64,000 nucleotides of DNA from Fictibacillus solisalsi (GTDB lineage Bacteria; Bacillota; Bacilli; Bacillales; Fictibacillaceae), in NCBI RefSeq assembly GCF_900103485.1, contig NZ_FNHW01000002.1:124001-188000 (forward strand), read 5' to 3'. Each line of letters begins with the position of its first letter. Within the stretch, counting starts at the first letter, position 1. Under the pieces are notes generated by a model. The model was not told where the DNA came from. It saw nothing but the letters and a program-made list of their open reading frames with translations, and ran no database searches. Below, in pieces: positions 40,950 to 49,002 of the stretch. The position numbers and the translations under genes are program-made.

Positions 40950-40976
40950 AAAAAAAAAGACCTAATGGTCTTTTTA
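40950..40976 (-). terminator. Terminator after the pheromone gene
   Basis: AAAAAGACC pairs with GGTCTTTTT around ATTA, followed on the minus strand by a run of nine T. It ends the regulator-pheromone unit before the sdpA promoter. Confidence 0.85.
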
Positions 40977-40991
40977 GCATCATCCTGGAGA

Positions 40992-41108
40992 TTAAATATC
41001 AGGAAATTCTTCATCAAAAAGTGGTGGTTCCAACGTAGTAAGATCAAGGTTGACCGCAAAAGTTATAAGCATAAACGAAAAATACAATAAACTAATAAAT
41101 TTGTTCAT
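40992..41108 (-). CDS. Probable RRNPP signalling peptide precursor
   Basis: A 38-codon gene: residues 1-20, MNKFISLLYFSFMLITFAVN, look like a Sec signal peptide; the rest is LDLTTLEPPLFDEEFPDI. This is the size and plan of PapR, NprX and Phr precursors, whose last 5-10 residues are the mature signal. AAAGGAG ten bases upstream overlaps the stop of the regulator gene, 15 bp away. The PapR C-terminus (LPFEF) is likewise Pro/Phe/acid-rich. I infer that a C-terminal peptide such as LFDEEFPDI is exported, processed, re-imported and bound by the TPR regulator. Confidence 0.75.
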   Translation of the reverse strand: MNKFISLLYFSFMLITFAVNLDLTTLEPPLFDEEFPDI

Positions 41109-41123
41109 TTTTTATTCGCTCCT

Positions 41124-42359
41124 TTAGTTGTATTCTATTTTTAATTCATAGGCTTTACTATAATAATCGCTAGCCTTTTTATACCTTTTATTACGATAGT
41201 AGCTTTGAGCTAAGAGTTCATAGCATCTTCCAATATTAAATACATCATTTTTATATTGAAAGAAAGGGACCGCCTTTTTCTCGAGAAATTCTAAATAGCC
41301 AGGCTCATTATGCTTTTCTTCAAGTTGAAATTCAAGTGTCTTTAACAGGTAATAGGTATCATCGTTTTCGCATGGAGATAATCCCAGCCCTTTTTTTAGC
41401 CATTTGCGGCTTTCATCTATTCTGCTGCATGTGTAAAGTTCTCTTGCTAATAAATATAGCGTATGCCTTCTCTCTGTTAACTCGGTGCACTCTTGCAGGG
41501 ACTTTAAGAAGTAAAGAATGGCTTCTTCTGAATTCTTTTGTCTTTGATAGACACACCCAAGATTATGATAGATTTTGCTTAAAAGGTGGCGGGAATTTTG
41601 TAAGCTATTTACACCATTTAAGGCTTTTTCAAAATATGATTTTGCTGTTTCATGTTCTTTGATACGGTTATAGTTGATGCCCAATAAGATATAACAGTCA
41701 ACCATTTTGTAGATCAACATGTGTTGATTGAAAGATTCCAATGCTTTTTCTGTGTTAACAATAGATAAGGTCATTCTGCCAAGTTTTCCGTAGATCAAGC
41801 CAAGCTGATAGTAAAATTCAGGTTCCTTAACCGTCTGTTTTGCTCTGAAAAAATCGTTTAAAGCCTGCTGTATATTTCCGTTCAAGTATTCGTAAAGGCC
41901 GTTAAAGTAGTAATAATAGGCTGATAATTCATTGGAGAGACAGCTAATGTAATGTTTGACTCTGCTTAAATGATATTTTGCATCATTATACAGATGTGAT
42001 AACAGGAAATGCCGGCTGCTGACAAGATGGAAAGAGGCTAAAATATCAATATCATCGATACCTGTAACCTCGTCTTTGATATTTTGGTAGTACCTTTCGG
42101 ATAATGAATGATCTCGAAGTTTTATGGCTTCGTACCACATTTTCAGCTCTTGTTTGAAGGTCAAATCGGAAGAGGACTGTACAAACATTGAGTATTCAAT
42201 ACCCAAGCGTGCACACAATAATTGTAGAATCTGTTCAGAAGGGTCAATGATGTTGTTTTCTACTTTACTTAAATAGGTTATAGAACATATACCATCTGTG
42301 AGCTCTCTTTGAGTAAGCTGTTTGATTTCTCTAAAATATTTAATTTTTTCTCCTCTGAT
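41124..42359 (-). CDS. RRNPP-type quorum-sensing regulator (HTH plus TPR)
   Basis: About 411 residues if read from 42359. Residues 3-55 form an HTH_3 domain (EKIKYFREIKQLTQRELTDG, then ICSITYLSKVENNIIDPSEQ), followed by eight to nine TPR-like repeats to the end (for example ILYFLKSLQECTEL, KKASDYYSKAYELK). This is the PlcR/NprR/Rgg plan. No ATG, GTG or TTG opens this frame before the HTH; an ATC codon stands where the start should be, with AAGGGGG eight bases upstream. The first standard start, TTG at 42218, would remove the whole HTH. The pheromone gene follows. Confidence 0.85.
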   Translation of the reverse strand: MRGEKIKYFREIKQLTQRELTDGICSITYLSKVENNIIDPSEQILQLLCARLGIEYSMFVQSSSDLTFKQELKMWYEAIKLRDHSLSERYYQNIKDEVTGIDDIDILASFHLVSSRHFLLSHLYNDAKYHLSRVKHYISCLSNELSAYYYYFNGLYEYLNGNIQQALNDFFRAKQTVKEPEFYYQLGLIYGKLGRMTLSIVNTEKALESFNQHMLIYKMVDCYILLGINYNRIKEHETAKSYFEKALNGVNSLQNSRHLLSKIYHNLGCVYQRQKNSEEAILYFLKSLQECTELTERRHTLYLLARELYTCSRIDESRKWLKKGLGLSPCENDDTYYLLKTLEFQLEEKHNEPGYLEFLEKKAVPFFQYKNDVFNIGRCYELLAQSYYRNKRYKKASDYYSKAYELKIEYN

Positions 42360-42383
42360 TTCTCACACCCCCTTTTTATAACA

Positions 42384-42420
42384 GTAATAGGTTAATTATG
42401 TATATTAAACCACTTATTAC
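42384..42420. promoter_or_regulatory. Inverted repeat upstream of the RRNPP regulator
   Basis: GTAATA (42384-42389) and TATTAC (42415-42420), with inner GGTTAAT and ATTAAACC, form a nested inverted repeat 25-60 bp before the regulator. It may be an autoregulatory site. It shares no obvious long motif with the sdpA repeat. Confidence 0.45.
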
Positions 42421-42578
42421 CTACATTACCACAAAAATGTTTCTAATTTTACAAAAAATGATAAAAAAAACAAACTTTTAAGAAGAAGGGATTTGAAAGG
42501 AACTTAAATTTGGGGCGATAACTCCCTCCTTATGGGGTATATTCACTAGTAACTGAACTTGCTGCTGGGAGGATGCGT

Positions 42579-43418
42579 ATGAAATGGAAAGATAGAAGAC
42601 AAAGTACAAATGTTGAAGACAGACGAGGAATGGGAGGAAAAACACTGGTTGGCGGCGGAATTGGCGGGATTGTTCTTGTGCTTGTTGTCCTGCTGCTTGG
42701 TGGAAACCCAAGTGATGTGCTGAACAGCGTAAGCACGACCAGTACAGAAAACACTTCTGCCCCCTATGAAGAATCTGATCAGGAAAAGGAATTGGCTTCA
42801 TTTGTGTCGGTGGTTCTTGCCGACACAGAAGATGTCTGGGAAAAAGAGTTTGAGGAAGAAGGGAAAGAGTATAAAAATCCAAAGCTGGTTTTGTATAACG
42901 GCACCGTTCAATCGGCATGCGGAACCGCGGGTTCATCCGTCGGCCCGTTTTACTGTCCGGGTGATCAGAAGCTTTACATTGATTTGAGCTTTTATCAGGA
43001 GCTTAAAAACGAGTTCCATGCACCGGGAGACTTTGCCATGGCATATGTGATTGCCCATGAAGTAGGGCACCATGTGCAAAATCTGCTGGGAACAATGGAC
43101 CAGGGCTCACGGCAAAACTTGAGCAAAACCCAGGCGAATGCCCAATCGGTGCGTGTCGAGCTCCAGGCCGATTATTTTGCAGGAGTATGGGCCCATGAGG
43201 CACAAGGCATGGACCTCCTTGAAAAAGGAGATGTAGAAGAAGCCATCAAGGCGGCCAGTGCGGTAGGGGATGATACCCTGCAAAAAAAGGCCCAGGGTTA
43301 TGCAGTGCCGGAAAGTTTTACGCACGGAACCTCGGAGCAGCGGATGCGCTGGTTTAGCAAAGGATTGAAAAACGGCACCATTGAAGGCGGCGATACCTTT
43401 CATGCCAAGAACTTATGA
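42579..43418 (+). CDS. YpfJ-family neutral zinc metallopeptidase
   Basis: A 279-residue membrane-anchored peptidase. After a basic N-terminus (WKDRRQSTNVEDRRG) comes one helix (GGGIGGIVLVLVVLLLGG), then the outer domain with the zinc motif AYVIAHEVGHHVQNLLG and a downstream Glu in RVELQADYFAGVWAH. The CGTAGSSVGPFYCP pattern is also family-typical. I start at 42579, where GGGAGG is six bases away; the ATG at 42573 overlaps it. Substrate unknown. Confidence 0.9.
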   Translation: MKWKDRRQSTNVEDRRGMGGKTLVGGGIGGIVLVLVVLLLGGNPSDVLNSVSTTSTENTSAPYEESDQEKELASFVSVVLADTEDVWEKEFEEEGKEYKNPKLVLYNGTVQSACGTAGSSVGPFYCPGDQKLYIDLSFYQELKNEFHAPGDFAMAYVIAHEVGHHVQNLLGTMDQGSRQNLSKTQANAQSVRVELQADYFAGVWAHEAQGMDLLEKGDVEEAIKAASAVGDDTLQKKAQGYAVPESFTHGTSEQRMRWFSKGLKNGTIEGGDTFHAKNL

Positions 43419-43510
43419 TTTTATAAATGTTCATTTTTTAAAAAAAATGGTCTGGGGAGCCATTGTGTAAAGGATCATCATCAACTGCTATAAGCAACAA
43501 AGGGTTACGA

Positions 43511-43546
43511 AAAAAGACCACCCGGGTCACCGGGGGGTCTTTTCTG
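43511..43546. terminator. Bidirectional terminator
   Basis: AAAAGACCACCCGG pairs with CCGGGGGGTCTTTT around GTCA. It lies next to the stop of the SSS transporter gene. Confidence 0.88.
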
Positions 43547-45046
43547 TTAAGCTCCTTTTTTGGCAAGGGAGGTTTCTTTTGCTTTTTTGTTAAACAAGAA
43601 CTCTTTTACCGGGTTAGTGTTGCTCTTTGCTTTTTTTACAAAAAGTGGATTAAGTACAACGATCGCGAGGAAATTCGCAGCAAGTCCCCAGAACCCTTCA
43701 TAGATGCCATAGGAATTGCCAGTGCCGTATACGGTAAATGTTGTGGCCAGTCCAACAAGCAAACCAATGATTGTCGCTTCCCTTGTTTGGTTTTTCCAGA
43801 AAAGGCTGATGACAATCGCCGGGAAGATCTGCACCATGCCGGAAACACCGAGCAGCTGTAGGGAAACAAGAGCACTTGGAAAGACCAGGCCGAACAAAAG
43901 GGCCAGTCCGATGACGACAAATACCATACCCCTTGTAATCATGGTAAGACGTGAAGGTTTAACCTTGGGGTTAATCCAATCACGGTAAATGTTATTGGCA
44001 AACAGGTTGGATGCCCCGATGGCCATGATGGAACATGGAATCAGGGAAGCCAGGGCAATGGTCGAATACGCCAGTCCCTGTGCGACACCGCCATAGGAAG
44101 ACTGGATCAGTGTCAATAGCGCAAAACGTGGGTCCGTTCCCTTCGGAAGCACAAGAAAAGCGATGAATCCAAGGAAAATCACAAGAATAAGAACGATATT
44201 ATAAAGCGGCAGGAACATCGCATTTTTGCGGAGTGAATCTGCACTTTTTGCTGTGAAAACGCCGGTTGCTGCGTGTGCCCACATAAACAGGGCTAGCGCA
44301 GAAACGAGTGAAGCAGTGATGAACCAAGGGATCCCCTTTGGGCCGTCGGTTGGTATGGTTAAAAGCTGAGGTGCCTCCTTAACGATACGGTCCATCATTG
44401 GGGTCCAGCCTCCAAAGTGAATCATCGGAAGAGACACGACCATAAACAGCATGATGGCCCAAACCAAGACGTCTTTTATTATCGCAGTGTATGTTGGTCC
44501 TTTAATACCGCTGAAAAAGGTGTACAACGCAACCAGCAGGAAGGAAGTGATGACCACAACCTTTACATTGATAAAGCCGGTACCTGCAATTTGCAGTGTA
44601 TCCTGGATACCGCTGAGCTGCAGACAGATATAAGGAATCAGCATGAGTACGCCAACGATTGCAATAAGAATAGATAGAAGCTTACTGTCAAAACGCTCTC
44701 TTGCGTAATCAGCCAATGTTGTTAATTTATGATGATTAGCCACCTTCCAAAGCTTTGGAAGAAAAAAGTAAGAGATAAAAAAGGCGAGTACAGAATACGG
44801 AATCGCAAAAAAAGCGAGGCTTCCTCCTGTATAGGCTGTACTGGTAAGACCCAGGAAGGTGTAGGCGGTATACAGATCCGCACCTACAAGAAACCAGACG
44901 AGCAGGCCGCCGAAGCGTCTTCCGCCAACCGACCACTCTTCTACAGAGCTGCGGACTTTTTTATCACGGCCGGAAAGGAAGCCGATGAGCACTACGGTTA
45001 AAATGATAAAAATGGTGATAGACAGTGCTGTTAAATTGCCTTGCAT
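43547..45046 (-). CDS. Sodium:solute symporter (SSS family, YhjB-like)
   Basis: A 499-residue transporter with thirteen hydrophobic helices, for example FLVGADLYTAYTFLGLTSTA and the sodium-site region ALASLIPCSIMAIGASNLFA. I start at MQGNLTALS (45046), one base after the stop of the DUF3311 gene, with GGAGGCTTGGAGTAAC as ribosome site; 15 extra codons are open upstream. In B. subtilis the YhjC (DUF3311)-YhjB (SSS) pair has the same layout. Substrate unknown, possibly a monocarboxylate. Confidence 0.9.
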   Translation of the reverse strand: MQGNLTALSITIFIILTVVLIGFLSGRDKKVRSSVEEWSVGGRRFGGLLVWFLVGADLYTAYTFLGLTSTAYTGGSLAFFAIPYSVLAFFISYFFLPKLWKVANHHKLTTLADYARERFDSKLLSILIAIVGVLMLIPYICLQLSGIQDTLQIAGTGFINVKVVVITSFLLVALYTFFSGIKGPTYTAIIKDVLVWAIMLFMVVSLPMIHFGGWTPMMDRIVKEAPQLLTIPTDGPKGIPWFITASLVSALALFMWAHAATGVFTAKSADSLRKNAMFLPLYNIVLILVIFLGFIAFLVLPKGTDPRFALLTLIQSSYGGVAQGLAYSTIALASLIPCSIMAIGASNLFANNIYRDWINPKVKPSRLTMITRGMVFVVIGLALLFGLVFPSALVSLQLLGVSGMVQIFPAIVISLFWKNQTREATIIGLLVGLATTFTVYGTGNSYGIYEGFWGLAANFLAIVVLNPLFVKKAKSNTNPVKEFLFNKKAKETSLAKKGA

Positions 45047-45047
45047 G

Positions 45048-45248
45048 TTACTCCAAGCCTCCCTTTGATTTCTGAAGTTGATAGATGCCATAGGTGCATA
45101 AAGGGGTTAAAACGATCCACAAAAATAACCAGAAGTGGAAAAACGGCAACCCAAAAATGATGGGGCCAATCTTGTTGACAAAAGGCAATAAAGCCAGCTG
45201 CGCAACGAAAGGAAGCAGAACCAGTATAGTTAATATCCCTTTTTTCAT
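45048..45248 (-). CDS. DUF3311 (YhjC-like) small membrane protein
   Basis: A 66-residue, two-helix protein: ILTILVLLPFVAQLALLPFV, then FGLPFFHFWLFLWIVLTPLC, and the basic end YQLQKSKGGLE. DUF3311 proteins are nearly always encoded just ahead of an SSS transporter, as here, and are taken to be a small subunit of it. Translation of the symporter is coupled to its stop codon. Confidence 0.88.
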   Translation of the reverse strand: MKKGILTILVLLPFVAQLALLPFVNKIGPIIFGLPFFHFWLFLWIVLTPLCTYGIYQLQKSKGGLE

Positions 45249-45393
45249 GATGACGAGACTCCTTCTACGGTGAATTCAATGTTCATTATCATACCAGCAA
45301 AAAACTGGCAGTACAAGGGTAATTGAGTAAATTGTTAAAATATTTCGTATTGAGCGAAAATGGTAAGGCTTACATTGGTGGAGGAGGAAAATA

Positions 45394-45462
45394 ATGCTCG
45401 GGGAGTACATCATTTATATCTGGGGTCTCTGGGTGGGAACCGGCTCATTTGCTTATACTTGA
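45394..45462 (+). CDS. Possible 22-residue hydrophobic peptide
   Basis: A 22-codon frame, MLGEYIIYIWGLWVGTGSFA then YT, preceded by the strong site GGAGGAGGAAAATA. It lies 18 bp before the DedA gene. It could be a leader peptide, a small membrane protein or a gene remnant. I report it mainly because of the ribosome site. Confidence 0.35.
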   Translation: MLGEYIIYIWGLWVGTGSFAYT

Positions 45463-45480
45463 ATTAACGTTGAATGGATA

Positions 45481-46098
45481 ATGAGGTGGATGGTTTTGTT
45501 GGAGTGGATTACTAGGTTGTTTGAAGAATGGGGAGTTTGGGGCATTTTGTTTTCCCAGCTGCTTGAAGGAAGTTCTTTTCCATTTGTCGGTTCTGCGTTT
45601 ATGGTGACCGCTGGTATTCTGATGGATTTGAACCGGTTGGATATTGTATGGATTTCACTGGGCGGGAGCCTTTTTTACACAGTCGGAAGCTATATTCCGT
45701 ATTTCATTGGGCTAAAACTCGGCAAGTCCGCTGAAAGAAAAATGAGTTCTGATAAGCGGGCCAAACTGGACAAAACAAAGAAGGCCATACGAAAGTACGG
45801 AAATTGGTGCGTAGCTGTACTAAGTCCTCTCCCGATTGGAAATGTGGTTCCTTATTTTGCAGGAATGTCCAAGATGAACATTTGGAAGTATTCACTGTTG
45901 ACCGTCATAGGCACTTTTCCTGCTACTCTTCTTTTTTTAGGCATCGGGTATTTTTATTCAGGAGAAAAGGGTAGGGCGATGGACGTGATCCTGCTGTTAC
46001 AGGTCATCTTTTTTATCGCTTTTACGGTTATCACCCTCCTTATCACGGTGATGAAGTTTATTGGGAAACGCAAACCAAATAAACAAAAAAACTTCTGA
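45481..46098 (+). CDS. DedA/VTT-family membrane protein
   Basis: A 205-residue DedA protein. LEGSSFPFVGSAFMVTAGIL, then GGSLFYTVGSYIPYFIGLKL and the family motif FGRF-like KYGNWCVAVLSPLPIGNVVP are visible, with helices at the end. DedA proteins move lipids such as undecaprenyl phosphate and help membrane homeostasis. The ATG at 45481 lacks a ribosome site; GAGGTGG at 45483-45489 suggests TTG starts at 45496 or 45499. Confidence 0.88.
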   Translation: MRWMVLLEWITRLFEEWGVWGILFSQLLEGSSFPFVGSAFMVTAGILMDLNRLDIVWISLGGSLFYTVGSYIPYFIGLKLGKSAERKMSSDKRAKLDKTKKAIRKYGNWCVAVLSPLPIGNVVPYFAGMSKMNIWKYSLLTVIGTFPATLLFLGIGYFYSGEKGRAMDVILLLQVIFFIAFTVITLLITVMKFIGKRKPNKQKNF

Positions 46099-46127
46099 GT
46101 TTCGACAAGCGAAAACCAGAAGTTTCT
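46088..46127. terminator. Terminator between DedA and histidine phosphatase genes
   Basis: AAACTTCTG and CAGAAGTTT form the outer stem, with TTTCG/CGAAA inside. The T-tracts are short, so it may be a weak bidirectional terminator. Confidence 0.65.
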
Positions 46128-46133
46128 CATGCT

Positions 46134-46673
46134 TCAATTCTCAAATACATAGACTTTCCCATGTTCAATGTGCCGGCCAAGCTGGGGACCTTTATAGCCA
46201 CGCTTCAGCAGTTCTTTACGCATGAACATCATCACACCGCCATGGCAGACAATTAAAACATCGTCCTCCTGATGCGCGGTGATGCGGTCCACCGTATTGC
46301 TGATCTGCTGGAGAACTTCTTGTTTGCCAGGGTTCTGTGAGGGGTGTTTCATCAGCCAGGCCATCCGGATAAACAAGAGATGGACGGGCAGAGGAAGCCT
46401 GATGTTTGAACGAAAGAAAGGAGAGAGCTTGATTTCTCTCAATTCATCCAAAAATGTAATCTCTCCCTTAAACACCCGCCGAGCCGTGATTTCGGCTCTC
46501 GATAGATTGCTTGAATAGCACGTCTTCCAATCTACACCTCCGAGCTCAACTTCAGATTCTTCCACCTCGGAAGCATCATATTCATCCACCCACTTCAGCA
46601 GGTCTTGCGATGAAAATAAACCGCTGGGATAGCCTCTTGTTACTTTGAAATGTCGCATCAATCCGATTCGCAT
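46134..46673 (-). CDS. Histidine phosphatase-family protein
   Basis: A 179-residue member of the phosphoglycerate-mutase-like superfamily. GLMRHFKVTRG carries the catalytic RH pair (RHF in place of the common RHG), SNLSRAEITARRVF the second Arg, and VLIVCHGGVMMFMRKEL the second His. I start at the ATG 46673, with GAGG eight bases upstream; TTG lies two codons earlier. Substrate unknown. It may be transcribed behind the TetR gene, 18 bp away. Confidence 0.85.
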   Translation of the reverse strand: MRIGLMRHFKVTRGYPSGLFSSQDLLKWVDEYDASEVEESEVELGGVDWKTCYSSNLSRAEITARRVFKGEITFLDELREIKLSPFFRSNIRLPLPVHLLFIRMAWLMKHPSQNPGKQEVLQQISNTVDRITAHQEDDVLIVCHGGVMMFMRKELLKRGYKGPQLGRHIEHGKVYVFEN

Positions 46674-46696
46674 CCACAATACCTCAGGTCTCTTTA

Positions 46697-47293
46697 TTAT
46701 TGGGGACGTGTGAACATCCTCATCAATAGTTCCACCCGCGGAAGCTGAAACCCTTTTATTTTGGGAATATTTAAGGTCATCAAACCGGATATGACGGTAA
46801 AATAACAGGAAATTAATTCGCTGATATCTCCTTCTGCCAAATCTCCGTTTTTTTGGCCTTCTTCAAACACAGGCTTCAGCATGTCGACATACATATCCAT
46901 GGATGCATATTCAAGAAGCGCTTTTGCTTTTTCAGGCACCTCATCTGAGGTTCGCACCTGATGCATAAGCAAAAAATACAGCTGTCCGTCTTCATCAAGA
47001 ATTTCTTCGGTCAGCCTTGTTAACTTTTCAAGAGGAGATCCCGGCATTTGGTGAATCTGTCTGGTTCCTTCAATCGATCCCTGAATGGCGCGTTCCACCA
47101 AGGTGATGAACAGTTCGTCTTTGGAAGTAAAATAGCGATACATCAGGCCTTGGCTGATGCCCGCTTCCTCGCTGATCATGCTCATCTTTGTACCGATCAG
47201 TCCTCTGCGGGCAAAGACCTTGAGAGCGGCGGACAAGATTTGTTCGCGCCGTTCGTCACGTTTTTGCTGAAGCTGTTCTTCGTTTAATGGCAA
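46697..47293 (-). CDS. TetR-family transcriptional regulator
   Basis: A 198-residue TetR regulator: REQILSAALKVFARRGLIGT, then SMISEEAGISQGLMYRYFTS make the HTH (residues 14-58), and the ligand domain follows. It lies 42 bp after the FAD oxidoreductase gene on the same strand, and a perfect palindrome lies at the promoter of that gene, so it likely represses its own operon. The ligand may be a substrate of the oxidoreductase. Confidence 0.9.
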   Translation of the reverse strand: MPLNEEQLQQKRDERREQILSAALKVFARRGLIGTKMSMISEEAGISQGLMYRYFTSKDELFITLVERAIQGSIEGTRQIHQMPGSPLEKLTRLTEEILDEDGQLYFLLMHQVRTSDEVPEKAKALLEYASMDMYVDMLKPVFEEGQKNGDLAEGDISELISCYFTVISGLMTLNIPKIKGFQLPRVELLMRMFTRPQ

Positions 47294-47335
47294 ATGTATT
47301 CACTCCTGTAGTTGTTGCTTCTTAGGAAAAGTATA

Positions 47336-48826
47336 TCAATTCTCGCGTCGAACCTCTAATTTGTTCATTTTCTCCGGAGCAAAGATTTCTTCCGAAAAAT
47401 CGGGAAGGATATCCCTAAGTGCGTTTTCCAGCGAATTTCCATTTTTCAATTGATCCAGCTCGTTTTGGCCGGATGGGGAAGAAGACAGGACGATTTGAAC
47501 CATTTCCGGATTGAAGATTGCTTTCGGGGAAACCGACAGGGTATTGACTGCCCAGTATAGTCCATACAGCTTCCAGTCCTGTTTTTCTGTGGCATATTTT
47601 AAGTAAAAATCCATATAGGTTTGACCAAATTCGATTCCTTTCAGAGGCTGGGCACCCTCGTAACCGACACCCTCCCAGCGTAAATCAGCTGCACAGTTCA
47701 GCCACCAGGCGGCTTCAATCACATGCTGGAATTTTTTCAGCATGGTCCGCTCAAAACCGGTTTTAGGGGGATCAGAATCATTACGACCCAACTCTTTATA
47801 CAGCAGTTCAGCTTCTATTGCAGCTACTGTCATTCCCTGGCCAAAGATTGGGTCAAAGTTGCTGTACGCATCTCCCAAAACAAGCAAACCAGGTGGCCAG
47901 TTTACCATTTGGTCAAAATGATGGCGGAATAAACAGGGTACCCGAAAGCCTTTCGGCGGGGTAATGGGCTCAAGCCCGGAAATCAATTCGGAAATAAGGG
48001 GGCTTGGAAGCCTGCCGATTTCCCTTTCAAACTGATCAGGATCGCTCGGTGGAAACACACCGTCCGGACGATACAGGATCGTTTCGGCCACCTGGTTTTC
48101 AATAAATGAAAAGGCACCCAGGAATGTCTTGCCAGGAGTTCCGCCAACATTAACGGCATCCCATTTGTCGGCCAGATGTTCCTTGCCGGGAGGAAGTTTA
48201 TACCTTCGTGTGCTGTATCCGATGTTTGCTGTCATTTTATCAGGAAGAGGAACGGTAAAGCCTAGATCAACGAGCCATTGCGATAGCTTGGAAGTTCTTC
48301 CGCTTGTATCTATGACCAAATCGGCTTCGATCGGAAAAGGCGACAGGTCTGTTTCACGGTCACGGGCCAGCACTCCTGTAATTCTGTCGGTTTCAGAGGA
48401 CGCGGTGAGAGAAAGGACATCATGCTTTTGTAAAAAGTGGATGTTATCGATTTTTCTGACCCGTTCCCGTATCACATATTCAAGTACGGCCCGGCTGAAT
48501 TTAATATCGTTTCTTGGATAAGGACTGACCATGGTACCGAACTGGTTGTGTTGATGAATGATTTTATTAAGAGAAGAAGGGGCGCCATGTGAAACCAGAT
48601 CTTGTTCATAATCAGGAAAAAAACGATCAATAATAGCTTTGCCTCGCGGAGTTATACGGTGGGGATGGAACGCCTGAGGTGTGCCGTTGCGATGCTCCGG
48701 GCCGTCCGGAAATGTATCTTTTTCAACAATCAGCACTTTGGAACAAAAATCGGATAAAACGCGTGCTGCCAGCAGGCCGCCTATGCTTCCGCCAATAACC
48801 AATCCCGTTTTCAGGTTTTTCATCAT
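47336..48826 (-). CDS. FAD-dependent oxidoreductase (PHBH/halogenase-like fold)
   Basis: A 496-residue flavoprotein. GLVIGGSIGGLLAARVLSDF is the dinucleotide-binding motif near residue 8, VIDTSGRTSKLSQWL the DG-like motif near 190, and LLVLGDAYSNFDPIFGQGMT the second FAD motif (GDA-x-P-x-G-QG). This is the aromatic hydroxylase or halogenase fold, but the tryptophan halogenase WxWxIP motif is not seen. It is probably a monooxygenase for a lipophilic compound, induced through the TetR protein. Confidence 0.85.
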   Translation of the reverse strand: MMKNLKTGLVIGGSIGGLLAARVLSDFCSKVLIVEKDTFPDGPEHRNGTPQAFHPHRITPRGKAIIDRFFPDYEQDLVSHGAPSSLNKIIHQHNQFGTMVSPYPRNDIKFSRAVLEYVIRERVRKIDNIHFLQKHDVLSLTASSETDRITGVLARDRETDLSPFPIEADLVIDTSGRTSKLSQWLVDLGFTVPLPDKMTANIGYSTRRYKLPPGKEHLADKWDAVNVGGTPGKTFLGAFSFIENQVAETILYRPDGVFPPSDPDQFEREIGRLPSPLISELISGLEPITPPKGFRVPCLFRHHFDQMVNWPPGLLVLGDAYSNFDPIFGQGMTVAAIEAELLYKELGRNDSDPPKTGFERTMLKKFQHVIEAAWWLNCAADLRWEGVGYEGAQPLKGIEFGQTYMDFYLKYATEKQDWKLYGLYWAVNTLSVSPKAIFNPEMVQIVLSSSPSGQNELDQLKNGNSLENALRDILPDFSEEIFAPEKMNKLEVRREN

Positions 48827-48844
48827 TCAATCTCCTCTCGTTTT

Positions 48845-48898
48845 ATGAATGAACGGTTCATTCATTTATAAGATATGGGCTTTTAGTGGTTTAGTCAA
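48845..48898 (-). promoter_or_regulatory. TetR operator and promoter of the FAD oxidoreductase operon
   Basis: ATGAATGAAC (48845-48854), one centre base, and GTTCATTCAT (48856-48865) form a perfect 21-bp palindrome. Upstream on the minus strand lie -35 TTGACT (48893-48898) and -10 TATCTT (48870-48875), 17 bp apart, so the operator covers the start region. Confidence 0.85.
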
Positions 48899-49002
48899 CC
48901 AATTTCTAGAAATAATGAATAATGGATCATTTTACATATGTTCACTAGTGGTGAAATTTTGTTAATATATATAAAAGAAAGATGAAATGGCGGTGGGATA
49001 GC

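Noticed and set aside
43463-43861. 132-codon plus-strand frame
   Set aside because: It is antisense to the end of the SSS transporter and contains the terminator hairpin.
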